64,000 nt of DNA from the NCBI RefSeq assembly GCF_028864635.1, contig NZ_CP104850.1, forward strand, positions 1,494,001-1,558,000, written 5' to 3'. Position 1 is the first letter of the stretch; every line of letters begins with the position of its first letter. The position numbers and the translations under genes were made by a program. Shown one piece after another: positions 25,106 to 34,300 of this stretch. This stretch comes from Cloacibacterium sp. TD35 (GTDB lineage Bacteria > Bacteroidota > Bacteroidia > Flavobacteriales > Weeksellaceae). The notes beneath the pieces are model-generated. The model saw only the letters and a list, made by a program, of their open reading frames with translations. It did no database searches and was not told the origin of the DNA.

Positions 25106-26194
25106 TTAATTCGCTTTTATTTTTAAAGATTTGAAAACTTCTTGAGGGTTTACAAATTTTATTTGCACGTGTTGATTGTCTTTTACTTTTTGTACGCCTT
25201 CTAGCAAGAATTTTTCATTTTCTTGAAGTCCGTTTGAAACCACGTAAATGTCTGGTAGCTCATGAGCAATAGTTATTTCTCTAGACTTTATTTTTCTGTT
25301 TTGGTCTACTACAAAGACATATGTTTTGTCTTGAATTTCGTAAGTCGCTTTTTGTGGAATCTCTAGAACATTCTCAAGAGGCAATGACATTTTTATTTTT
25401 CCTGTTTCGCCATTTCTCAGTAATTGATTAGGGTTAGGGAACTTAGCACGGAAAGCTATATTTCCTGTTTCACTATCGAATTCACCTTCTATGTTTTGAA
25501 TAAATCCTTTTTCTGGAAATAACTCACCGTTTGCCATGACCAGATTCACTCCTTTGTCACCTCTTTCTGCGGCATGCATTTGATAGTTAAGATATTCTGG
25601 TTCAGAGAGGTTGAAATAAGCGTAAATGCCAGAATTATCTGATAATGAAGTAAGTAAATCTCCTTCGTCTACCAAACTCCCTAATTTTAAAGGAATCCTA
25701 TTGATAATCCCTGAAAATGGAGCTCTAATGGTGGTAAAAGATAATTTGGTCTGAGCCAGTCTTAATTCTGCTCTTGCTGCATCTAGTTTTGCTTTTGCCA
25801 TTCTTTGTTCGTTTCTAGAAACTACATTATTTACAGCTAGTTTGGTTGCGTTTTCTAGTTCTATAATAGATTGGTCTACTTCCGCTTTTGCTTTCATCAC
25901 TTCTGCCTGAAGAATTTGAGGCATAATTTGAAACATAGGTTGTCCTGCATGTACATATTGGCCTTCGTCTACGTATATTTTTTGTAGAAATCCTTTTTCC
26001 TGAGCACGAATTTCAATGTTTTTAGCAGATTGAATTTTGGCTACATATTCTTTAGTAATATCTGTATTTGTTTTTAGGGGAATAGTAGCTGGATAAATGG
26101 AATTTTCTACTTTCTCTTCTTTTTTTTCTGAACAGCTAAATGCCAGTAATAATACCATTAGACTTACTAATGATGTGAATTTTTTGATCATCAT
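25106..26194 (-). CDS. RND efflux periplasmic adaptor (membrane-fusion lipoprotein)
   Basis: Periplasmic adaptor linking the RND pump with the outer-membrane factor, 362 residues. It is a lipoprotein with Cys21 (LLLAFSC). It shows the HlyD/AcrA order: barrel start (ATIPLKTNTDITKEY), lipoyl half IRAQEKGFLQKIYVDEGQYVHAGQPMFQI, a short coiled-coil hairpin of about 60 residues, second lipoyl half LSFTTIRAPFSGIINRIPLKLGSLVDEGD, then the beta-barrel and membrane-proximal domains. Two tandem ATG codons (26194 and 26191) are equally possible starts. It is first in the three-gene efflux operon, with a palindrome about 80 bases upstream. Confidence 0.93.
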   Translation of the reverse strand: MMIKKFTSLVSLMVLLLAFSCSEKKEEKVENSIYPATIPLKTNTDITKEYVAKIQSAKNIEIRAQEKGFLQKIYVDEGQYVHAGQPMFQIMPQILQAEVMKAKAEVDQSIIELENATKLAVNNVVSRNEQRMAKAKLDAARAELRLAQTKLSFTTIRAPFSGIINRIPLKLGSLVDEGDLLTSLSDNSGIYAYFNLSEPEYLNYQMHAAERGDKGVNLVMANGELFPEKGFIQNIEGEFDSETGNIAFRAKFPNPNQLLRNGETGKIKMSLPLENVLEIPQKATYEIQDKTYVFVVDQNRKIKSREITIAHELPDIYVVSNGLQENEKFLLEGVQKVKDNQHVQIKFVNPQEVFKSLKIKAN

Positions 26195-26270
26195 ATGATT
26201 GAAAATTTATGAAATTTAAAATGGTAAAGTGCACATAATCAATGTTTAATGACTTATGTGTAATGAGGTT

Positions 26271-26290
26271 TTTCTCTTAAATAAGAGAAA
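26271..26290. repeat. 20-bp palindrome between the unknown gene and the RND operon
   Basis: TTTCTCTTA (26271-26279) is the exact reverse complement of 26282-26290, with AA between. There is no T tract on the minus strand, so it reads more like an operator or a weak terminator of the upstream gene than a standard terminator. Confidence 0.55.
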
Positions 26291-26315
26291 TTTTAAGAAG
26301 GGGAAAATAGAAAAA

Positions 26316-26693
26316 TCAAATTCGTAGATTACGAATCAGAATGTAAATTTTAGATTGTAGAGTGAGTAAGGTCTTGTTTCTTAATTCTATTTTTTTCCAA
26401 ATAAAATCTGTAGGAATATTAAAATTAAGATGATAAAGATGATCTGCTAGAGAAAAATCAGAGAAACCTCCAGAATGTGAAAGCTCTTCTTCGTCTAACT
26501 CAAAAACTACATTGTCTAAATTTTGTGTTTCATCTGAAACACTTATAAAATTATTGCCTTGTAAATGTTTTTCTATGTTTTTGTGAGAAGAAACATTTTC
26601 AACAGCAAACGTTTTAGGAAATACATGAAGTTTTCCTCCTACTAATAAAAGTAAGAGAATATTGGTAATGATAAATTTAGACCAAGTCTTCAC
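26316..26693 (-). CDS. Small membrane-anchored or exported protein, unknown function
   Basis: A 125-residue protein I do not recognise. It has an N-terminal hydrophobic segment (IITNILLLLLVGGKLHVF, about residues 8-25) that could be a signal anchor. An acidic, Ser-rich middle (ETQNLDNVVFELDEEELSHSGGFSDF) follows, and a basic C-terminus rich in Ile/Leu. It lies upstream of the RND efflux operon on the same strand, 121 bases away, and is divergent from the phosphopantetheinyl transferase gene. A -7 box of the right form sits just upstream of its ATG. It may be an accessory to the efflux operon, but only position suggests this. Confidence 0.6.
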   Translation of the reverse strand: MKTWSKFIITNILLLLLVGGKLHVFPKTFAVENVSSHKNIEKHLQGNNFISVSDETQNLDNVVFELDEEELSHSGGFSDFSLADHLYHLNFNIPTDFIWKKIELRNKTLLTLQSKIYILIRNLRI

Positions 26694-26713
26694 GCAGTAA
26701 TTATTTCAAGGGA

Positions 26714-26721
26714 CAAAATTA
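26714..26721 (-). promoter_or_regulatory. -7 box for the small unknown gene
   Basis: On the minus strand TAATTTTG matches TAnnTTTG exactly, 20 bases before ATG 26693. The presence of this box supports the gene being real. No clear -33 element. Confidence 0.55.
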
Positions 26722-26842
26722 CTATTATATTGAATAGTTAAATCATGATTAACAAAAATTAACATTCTTAAACTTTTAAATTAAACGTTTTAAAAAATTA
26801 TAGAATTGAAATTATTTAGTAATTTTACCGTAAAATAAATAT

Positions 26843-27481
26843 ATGCCTTTCTATCATGATTATTCTGATGAAAATGCTGTAATTCTTTATTGGAAGTATA
26901 GTGATGATGACGAATTTAACGCAGAAGAACTCATAGAACCCGAAAATCTGGAAAAAGCCAAAGATTATCATCCCAAAAAGTTATTAGAACATTTGATGGT
27001 AAGAAAAATGCTAAAAATGCTACTTCCAGAGCACAAAATTCTTTATAAAACCATCGGCGAACCTTATCTCTGGCCAGATTCAGCACACATTTCTATCACG
27101 CATTCTTTTCCATTTGCTTCTCTAGCGGTTTCTAAAAACAGAGTAGGAATAGATTTAGAGAAAATAAATTCTAAGATTCTAAGAATCAAGCATAAATTTC
27201 TACACGAATCAGAACATGTTTGGACTCAAAATAGAGAAAACGAAGTAGATCTATTGACGATTATTTGGGTAATCAAAGAAAGTCTTTACAAGGTACACTT
27301 GTCTAAATATTGGTCGTTAAAAGATCATTATCAAATATTTCCTTTTGATATCAATAACCTTTCTGAAATAAAGTGCAGAGTTTTTGATGATTTTTTCAGT
27401 CATGATTTTACTGCAAAAGTTTTTAAAATAGAAGATTTTTATTTCGCCATTGTAGAAGAAAACCGCGATTTAGAAGATTAA
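26843..27481 (+). CDS. 4'-phosphopantetheinyl transferase (Sfp/AcpT-like)
   Basis: Transfers phosphopantetheine from coenzyme A to carrier proteins. It has 212 residues, Sfp-like two-lobe length. The Mg-binding motif is VGIDLEK (Asp104, Glu106), preceded by ISITHSFPFASLAVS, the conserved His-Ser loop. The second motif is WVIKESLYK (Lys145, Glu146, Lys150), the WxxKEAxxK signature with Ala replaced by Ser. No NRPS, PKS or carrier protein gene is nearby, so its target is either the fatty-acid ACP or a carrier encoded elsewhere. Its stop overlaps the end of the convergent FUSC gene by four bases. Confidence 0.9.
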   Translation: MPFYHDYSDENAVILYWKYSDDDEFNAEELIEPENLEKAKDYHPKKLLEHLMVRKMLKMLLPEHKILYKTIGEPYLWPDSAHISITHSFPFASLAVSKNRVGIDLEKINSKILRIKHKFLHESEHVWTQNRENEVDLLTIIWVIKESLYKVHLSKYWSLKDHYQIFPFDINNLSEIKCRVFDDFFSHDFTAKVFKIEDFYFAIVEENRDLED

Positions 27482-29712
27482 TCAGTTACTTTTTCTGCAA
27501 TTTTTCTTTGGTCACGAGCCTGATTATAAATAAGTTCTAGCAATTCTCTGATGTTTTTGAGCTCAGTAAGATGAGAAATATTTTTAGGATCTCGTCTGTC
27601 ATAGAATTCATTTTCGGTGATTTCTTCTTTTCTTTTTTCTAAAAGTTCATTCACCAAATCTTCTGGCGTGAGCTTGCTTTCTGCAAAATCATCTTTTTTA
27701 ATTTCTTGTTTTTGCAAAATAGCGATGGTGCGAGAAAGTTCAGCATTAATCTTATTTTTCCAATTTTCGAAGTCTATTTCACGATAAACTGTGTTTTTTT
27801 GTGCATACTGAGAAAGAGATGCGCTGTAAGCGGTAAAGAGGTGAGAAGTGGTCACAAATTGGTGTACGTTTTCTAAATTTTTCTGTTGACCTTTTGGGTC
27901 AGAAAGCATTTTCTGGAAATTATCAGAAAGGTTTGCCAAACTCACTACAGCGTGTTTTCGGCTGATTTTATAGTCTTGAATGGCGATACTTTTTTGCTGA
28001 AGAATTTCAATGATAGTATTTAAATATTTATGATTGGCAAGGATGTAATTCAGCATAAAAGTTTTGTTTTTCTGATGTTCCCAAACGGGTAGAACCAGGT
28101 AAGAAACTAGAAAAACAATTACACCTGCAATTGCAGTGTCAATCAATCTTTCGATAAAAAGTTCTGAAAATTCTCCTGGTTTTAGGAAGTTGAACATCAA
28201 GAAAATATAAATCGTCATGAAGAATACAGACCATGCATATTTATCTTTGAGTAAACTGAAGGTGAGAACCAAACAGATTAAGAAAATCACAAATTGTGCA
28301 ATAGGATTCGTGAGGAAATAAATGACAAACAATCCAGCAGCGGCTCCGCCGATTGTTCCGTATAATCTAAGAATGTTTCGGTGTTTGGTAATGCTGTAAG
28401 CAGGCCTCATAATCGCCAAAATGGTAATGAGAATCCAGAAAGTCTTTTGAATATGAAAAATTTCGATTTTGGAAATAGTGTAAGCTACTAATAATGCAGT
28501 AGTTATTCTTACGGCATGTCTGAAATGATTAGACTTGATAGAGAAATTTTCCAGAAAAACCTTTGAGTTAAGTTTTTCTTCTTTTTGTACAAATTTTTCT
28601 AAATCTAATCCTGTAGAAAGGCTTTTTGCTAATTTAATATCTTGAGATTTTAAAAGATATATTTTTTGAGTCTCTTCTGAAATGGCAGAAATTCTATGCA
28701 TGATTTGTCTTAAAATCATGAAATCTTCTAGCGTTTCAGCATTCATGTGTTGGTTTCTGAGTTGGTAGTATTCTTCGTGCAGGGCGTGAACTTCTGCAGA
28801 AATATCAGAAATGGGTGAGGTTTTTAAACCTCCTTGAATAGAGATTCCTATGTGAACTAATTCATTGGATAGTAAATTGAGGTAATTGTGAATTTTTTCT
28901 AAAATATTTTTATTGCCAAAAGTATTTTGAAGTTTTCGATAGTCGTTGGTTGAGGTCAATAAAATCTCATAAAGGTCTAAGGAATTTAAGAAAAGCTGCA
29001 TCAGTAATCTACTGGTAGAAGTAGATTCTCTGACGATTTGTCGGGTTTTGAAAACTACTTCTCTTGTTGCTTCTTGGTGTTCTTTGATTCTAACTTGTAA
29101 TGCGAAAATTTGCTTATAAAGAGAATCAAAATCTGGCTTAGAATGGTAAAATTGAGCTTTCAGTTTCAAATAATTACCCAATTCTATATAATTTTCGCCA
29201 ATCATTTGTTCTGCCAGTTTATAGGGTTTAATAACCGTTACCAGCATGAAAACCAAGATAAACCAAATTCCGCCTAAGGTAAAAATTATGGCATTATAAA
29301 ATGCAGAATGACCACCTGGAGCCCCATCTATAAAAATCGCTAAAACCACTAATGTAAGGGAACCTACAGCTGCTAAACGCTGTCCGTAAACGCCTAACAT
29401 GGTAAAAAACATACCAAATAAAATAATTTCTAGAAAGATAAGCGGTGGAAAATTTTTTACTAATCCTGCAATGAGGGAAACAAAAAAGTAAAATCCTACT
29501 GCAACAATAAGTGCATTTCTTCTTCGGTGAAAAGGACCTGTAGAATCCGTAAGTGCTAGGAAAAGGGTTCCTAATGGGAATAAGAAAAATTCTTTCAGCA
29601 AACCTAAATATGCCAAAATAATACTCGGGATTACAACGGCTAAAGCAATTCTAGTTCCTGAATAGATGTATTGACCAGTGATAAATTTTTTAAGTTCCGA
29701 AGCATAATTCAT
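27478..29712 (-). CDS. FUSC-family inner-membrane protein (YccS/YhfK-like)
   Basis: Large membrane protein, 744 residues, related to aromatic-acid exporters (FUSC family) and YccS. Two membrane domains, each with about five to six TM segments, lie near residues 20-165 and 400-535. Each is followed by a long cytoplasmic helical segment; RIKEHQEATREVVFKTRQI and the C-terminal ELLELIYNQARDQRKIAEKV are examples. This duplicated layout is characteristic of the family. The substrate is unknown. The start ATG 29712 opens MNYASELKKFITGQYIYSGTR. It is preceded by the yegP terminator and converges with the phosphopantetheinyl transferase gene. Confidence 0.85.
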   Translation of the reverse strand: MNYASELKKFITGQYIYSGTRIALAVVIPSIILAYLGLLKEFFLFPLGTLFLALTDSTGPFHRRRNALIVAVGFYFFVSLIAGLVKNFPPLIFLEIILFGMFFTMLGVYGQRLAAVGSLTLVVLAIFIDGAPGGHSAFYNAIIFTLGGIWFILVFMLVTVIKPYKLAEQMIGENYIELGNYLKLKAQFYHSKPDFDSLYKQIFALQVRIKEHQEATREVVFKTRQIVRESTSTSRLLMQLFLNSLDLYEILLTSTNDYRKLQNTFGNKNILEKIHNYLNLLSNELVHIGISIQGGLKTSPISDISAEVHALHEEYYQLRNQHMNAETLEDFMILRQIMHRISAISEETQKIYLLKSQDIKLAKSLSTGLDLEKFVQKEEKLNSKVFLENFSIKSNHFRHAVRITTALLVAYTISKIEIFHIQKTFWILITILAIMRPAYSITKHRNILRLYGTIGGAAAGLFVIYFLTNPIAQFVIFLICLVLTFSLLKDKYAWSVFFMTIYIFLMFNFLKPGEFSELFIERLIDTAIAGVIVFLVSYLVLPVWEHQKNKTFMLNYILANHKYLNTIIEILQQKSIAIQDYKISRKHAVVSLANLSDNFQKMLSDPKGQQKNLENVHQFVTTSHLFTAYSASLSQYAQKNTVYREIDFENWKNKINAELSRTIAILQKQEIKKDDFAESKLTPEDLVNELLEKRKEEITENEFYDRRDPKNISHLTELKNIRELLELIYNQARDQRKIAEKVTD

Positions 29713-29781
29713 TTTGCAAAGATAGCAATTGTCTCGGAAGTCTGATGGGTATTAAATGTTACTATACTTTGAATTTTTACT

Positions 29782-29815
29782 AAAAAAACAAGCGCCGAAT
29801 TGAAAATTCGGCGCT
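29782..29815 (-). terminator. Terminator after the YegP-like gene
   Basis: Perfect 11-bp GC-rich stem (29791-29801 with 29805-29815), loop of three, then on the minus strand a T7 run (complement of A29782-A29788). Confidence 0.93.
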
Positions 29816-29830
29816 ATTATTAAAAAGATT

Positions 29831-30154
29831 TTAATCTTCTACAACTTCTGCATCTGGTGCATTTTTCTTAACAGATTCTATACCGTTTTCTCTAGCTGCT
29901 TCAGATTCGTAGAGTTCACTCGTACCTATGATTTGCCCGTTTCCAGCTTTTAAGTTGAACATTGGTTTACCATTGTTACTTACTTTTCGCTCATATTTTG
30001 CATCATCTGGAGCATTTTTTTTCACAGATTCTACACCGTTTTCGCAAGCTGCTTTGGTGGTGTAAACTTCGCTGGATAAAATTACTTGTCCGTTTCCAGC
30101 TTTAAGGTCAAATTTAAAGCCAGTTGCTGTGGTTTTCATTACAAATTTTCCCAT
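29831..30154 (-). CDS. YegP-like protein, two tandem DUF1508 repeats
   Basis: Small cytoplasmic protein of 107 residues built from two copies of the DUF1508/YegP repeat. Copy one reads FDLKAGNGQVILSSEVYTTKAACENGVESVKKNAPD and copy two FNLKAGNGQIIGTSELYESEAARENGIESVKKNAPD. Each holds the family's (F)xLKAxNGQ(V/I) and NGIESVKKNA motifs. The molecular role is unknown; family members are found in stress proteomes, but I cannot verify that here. The correct start is ATG 30154 (MGKFVMKTTATG). An in-frame extension to 30208 would run through the porV terminator hairpin and has no family likeness. Confidence 0.93.
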   Translation of the reverse strand: MGKFVMKTTATGFKFDLKAGNGQVILSSEVYTTKAACENGVESVKKNAPDDAKYERKVSNNGKPMFNLKAGNGQIIGTSELYESEAARENGIESVKKNAPDAEVVED

Positions 30155-30194
30155 AATCTTTTGAAATTTAGTGATATTCAAAGTTATAGAAAAT

Positions 30195-30227
30195 AAAAAA
30201 AATCTCAATGTTAAATTGAGATTTTTT
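30195..30227 (-). terminator. Terminator of the porU-porV operon
   Basis: A 13-bp stem (30197-30209 with 30215-30227) with a 5-base loop; A-rich on one side and T-rich on the other, so it could act in both directions. It lies 20 bases after the porV stop. Confidence 0.88.
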
Positions 30228-30247
30228 AAAATTTATTTCAAAAGATG

Positions 30248-31375
30248 TTAATAATCTTCATTGTTATAAGATTCTTCGCCAATGTTCCAAGTAAGGCCAA
30301 ATCTTAAGGTATTATCAAGAGCGGTGTTTACTTTAGAAGTATTGATGAGGTAAGATAAATCTAGGCCAAAAGAGTTGTAATTAAGACCTACACCCACGGT
30401 AGCAAATTGTCTTGCTCCTTGAATTTCACTCTCTCTGAAATAACCAGTTCTCACAGAAAAAGCATTATCGTAAGAGTATTCTAAAGAACCGCTATACATG
30501 ATGCTTTCTTTATTGCTAAAAGATTTACCAATTCCTTCTATTACGCCTACATTTGGAACGTTTCCTGTGCTGTCTGGACCTGGAACGAGTAATTTAGAAG
30601 CTTCTAAAGTCAAACCAACTTTGTTTACTTCGTCTAAAAACAAATCGTAACCAGCACCTAATCTAAAAGTAGTAGGTAAATATGAACGTGAATTTTCGTC
30701 ACCTGTGTAGTCTAATCTTGGGCCTAAATTTTGAATTGCCCAACCTGCTCTTACTCTTCCTTCGTAATCACCAAAACTGGTATGTTTGAAAGTCTGTAAA
30801 TAACCAGAAACGTCTACTGCAAATGAATTGGCTGGTTTAAGAGAGCTATCTGTGTTAAATCCTCCAGATAAATCAGAACGGATGTATCTACCAGTTACCG
30901 CCATAGAGTAAGTATCAGATAATTTTAAAGCATAAGCTACATCTATTGAAAATTCATTAGGTTTTGCAGTTCCTTCATTTACTACTTCGCTTCCTACTAA
31001 TCTGGTAAGGTCTACAGAACCCATGTTAAAGTAGTAAATACTTGCAGAAAGTGAAGAACGATCTTCTTCTCCTAACATGGTATTAAAACCTAAATACATT
31101 AAAAATACATCGTTGGTAAGTTTTCCCATCCATGGAGTATAACTTACTGCAGCAGAAGATGTATTTCTACTAAATGGATACTTAGAAGCATTCCAAAATT
31201 GTGAAAAAGCATCTGCGCTTGTTGCTACACCTTGGTCTCCTAAACCTCCAGCTCTAGCATCTGGAGAAATCCTTAAAAAAGGAGCTCCTGTAAGCACAGG
31301 ATAAGTATTTTGTGCCATCGCCAAACTTCCGATTCCAATACTTAGCCCTAAAAAGAGTTTTTTTGTTAATTTCAT
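30248..31375 (-). CDS. porV: Type IX secretion outer-membrane protein PorV (LptO)
   Basis: FadL-type 14-strand outer-membrane barrel of 375 residues that shuttles type IX cargo from the translocon to the PorU sortase. It has a signal peptide ending MAQN and the signature PVLTGAPFLRISPDARAGGLGDQGVATSADAFSQFWNASKYPF of PorV proteins. Strand pairs continue to the end (LRFGLTWNIGEE). Identity is supported by the neighbour: it follows porU by 11 bases on the same strand, the order known from Flavobacteriia. It is the last gene of the unit before a terminator. Confidence 0.95.
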   Translation of the reverse strand: MKLTKKLFLGLSIGIGSLAMAQNTYPVLTGAPFLRISPDARAGGLGDQGVATSADAFSQFWNASKYPFSRNTSSAAVSYTPWMGKLTNDVFLMYLGFNTMLGEEDRSSLSASIYYFNMGSVDLTRLVGSEVVNEGTAKPNEFSIDVAYALKLSDTYSMAVTGRYIRSDLSGGFNTDSSLKPANSFAVDVSGYLQTFKHTSFGDYEGRVRAGWAIQNLGPRLDYTGDENSRSYLPTTFRLGAGYDLFLDEVNKVGLTLEASKLLVPGPDSTGNVPNVGVIEGIGKSFSNKESIMYSGSLEYSYDNAFSVRTGYFRESEIQGARQFATVGVGLNYNSFGLDLSYLINTSKVNTALDNTLRFGLTWNIGEESYNNEDY

Positions 31376-31386
31376 ATTTGTTTTTT

Positions 31387-34300
31387 CTATTTTAAAATCA
31401 CTAATTTTTCTACTAAAGAGGCAGTTCCTTTACATTTTTCTTGATTTTGACTCTTTACTAAAACTTTGTAAATGTAAGTTCCTTTTCCTACAGGAGCACC
31501 AAAATCATCATTTCCGTCCCATTCTATGGCAGTTCTGTGTGTTCTATATCCTTCTAAAAATGGAGTAGAAGTAACAGTAGTACTGAATGTTCTTACTAAT
31601 TTTCCTGTAATGGTATAGACTTGAACATTTACATCTAAAACATCATCACAATTGTGCTCAAACTGTATATAGGTCTTACTGGTAAAAGGATTCGGCCAAT
31701 TTAGTAATTTTTTAATAACTAAATTTTCGGCTTCTGGATCTCTTACTACAAAGTTTAACGTTTGAGTAGTCGAATTATTGTTAATGTCCCAAACTTTAAA
31801 GGTCAGTTGGTGATTTCCTGGTTTTAGATTTTGGAAAGGATAGAGTACAGAGCCTTTTTGATAATCTAAGAAAGAAGCATTGATGCATCCGTTTCCTGTT
31901 CCTGGGGTGTAGAAATCATTTAAAACGGTAGTATTAATGACTTCGCCGTCAAGAACTACGGTGATGTCATGACCAATTCCTGAACCAGTAGAGTTAATTC
32001 CTGTATTGTCTGTTACACATGCCAATAGGTTAGGATTAGAGTCTGTAATTCCTCCATCTACAAAATTGGTGTTATTTAAGTACAACTGAACTTTTGGAAC
32101 TTCATTATCATTAATCCCATTAGGATTGATATCTCCTATTTTTTGTGTTTTATTATTGAACACATCAAAAACATTATTATCTGCATAAGCCAATATTCTA
32201 CCGTCTCCCACAGTATAATTGATGTCTTTTGGCATATAGAATTCTACGGTAAAAGTTCCATTAACAACTGTTCCAGAAGCTTTCACAATCGGGCTTCCTT
32301 CTTCAAAATAATTAAGAATTGGTGTTAAGTTTCCATCATTGTTGAGGGTCTTCTTGGCTAATTTTTTATCAAAAATATTGATGACTATTTTACCGTTAAA
32401 CGTATTGTCAATAGCTCCTGACTGATTATTAATGTGACCCGTAATTTTTACAAAATCTAGCGCTCTTAGTTGGCCAACAACAGGTGAATCAATATTGTCT
32501 ATGGTAATGAGATTTTTGGGTCTGCTCAATTTAAGGGCCGGATCACCCAAAAGATTTACTTTTAAGTGGTTAGAATCTACTCCATATTCCCTTTTTGCAG
32601 TAAGGAAAGCATCTCCAATAGACAAAAAGTCGTTATTAAATAATTTGAAAAGATTTCTGGTAAAGGTTTCTGTAAATAGTCTTCCGTATACGGTAGCAAT
32701 CGCCCTAGAAGAGGTAATCATAGAATTGGCTCCACCTTGTGGTAGTTTCATGACTTGCTCACCAGCAGATGAAGTGTTATGATCATCCCAAAGTGTAAAT
32801 TCGCAGGTAATGGTACTCATAAAAGGAAATCTGCTGTATGCGTTATTGTAATTATTAAAAGCAGCAATTTCTTGAGTGGTAAGAACTCTTTCCTGTGCCC
32901 ATCCATTGATTCCTCCGTGTCCGAAATAATACAAGTATAAACTGTTGCTCATGGCATTGGTAATGGCTTGATTTACTTGCGGAAATCTTTGTCCACCAGC
33001 TGTACTTTGACCAGGAAAAGCATCTAAATATAATTTTTTGACATTATATTCAGGTTTATCTGTATTTCCTTCAAAATTATTGGCCAAGACCAAGTTCATC
33101 ACATCATGGAAAGTTCCTCTAAGATATGGGTTGCTACTGGTGTCTACACGGCTGTCTTGGTCGTCATCTACCACAAAATTCATTTTTAATCTCCAATCAC
33201 CGAAAGGCGAGGACTGACCAGGGATTGCATTGTAATAGGAAAGCGTTTTGTCTACTAAATTTTTAGCCTCAGCAATATTTTCTGCAGGAAGTCTTCCTAC
33301 TGGGATATCTGGGAGTATAGCATATATGTAATTGGTGTTTTGTGGATTGGTCATCCCAAAATAATCATCCGTTACGAATGATGCTTCAAAGTTTTCACTG
33401 TAATCACTTTGGTAACTAGGGATGTAATTTTTATTATTGGTTGTAATGTTTCTAAAATCAAACGTAGTGTCTCCTAGAATAAGTACGTATTTTAGCGTTC
33501 CCGATGGGGTATTTAATTGGGTGATGAAATCTCTGATCGCTGTTAAATCTTGTCCACCAGAAGAAAATTCATTGTAAATTTTTTTTACATCTGCTACTTC
33601 TACATGATAATTTTTTTGAGTTCTGTAATAATTGGCAATTCTCTCTGCCTGTGGAGTGAAATCACGAGTGGTGACGATGAGATAATCTACATTTTTTAAA
33701 CCAGATAAATCTTGATTTTCTACTTTTTCTACAAAAAGTGGTTCATAAGAAGCAGAATTTTTGAAAGCTACAAATTCATTATTAAAATTCGGAGAGTTTG
33801 CTACATAGCCAAAAGAAAACTGTGCACCAGAAGCTTTATTGACTATTTTTTTAGCATTCGTAATGTCTGAAACATCCCAAATTTGCTCTACATTTGTGGC
33901 ATTATCTACAGTAAAACCATAAGTTTGTCCAGAGCCAGTAGGGATTTCATAGACCCTAAAGTTCATCTGAGCATCATTATATAAAAGATCTTGTTTGTAT
34001 TGAACTTCTGCATAATCTAGATAATAAGCAACCAATGGATTAGAAGATTCTAATGTATAATCTATTTTGATAGTGTTTCCACTTAAATTATTAGCATAGA
34101 GAGACCAAGGAATTTCTTTAATTTTTAATTCAGGAGTATTATTTACCGTAAAACTGCTATTGTTTTGTCCATTTACACTGTATGTAATTTTATCATTGGC
34201 CGCATTTTTCACATATACAGAAGATTTTATTCTTACAGTATCGGTGGGTTTAATAGCGGTTTTTGTAGTAAATGAAATAGATTTATTACTGTTAAAAGCG

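Noticed and set aside
30155-30208. N-terminal extension of the YegP-like protein
   Set aside because: It would be encoded by the porV terminator hairpin and adds residues outside the DUF1508 repeats.
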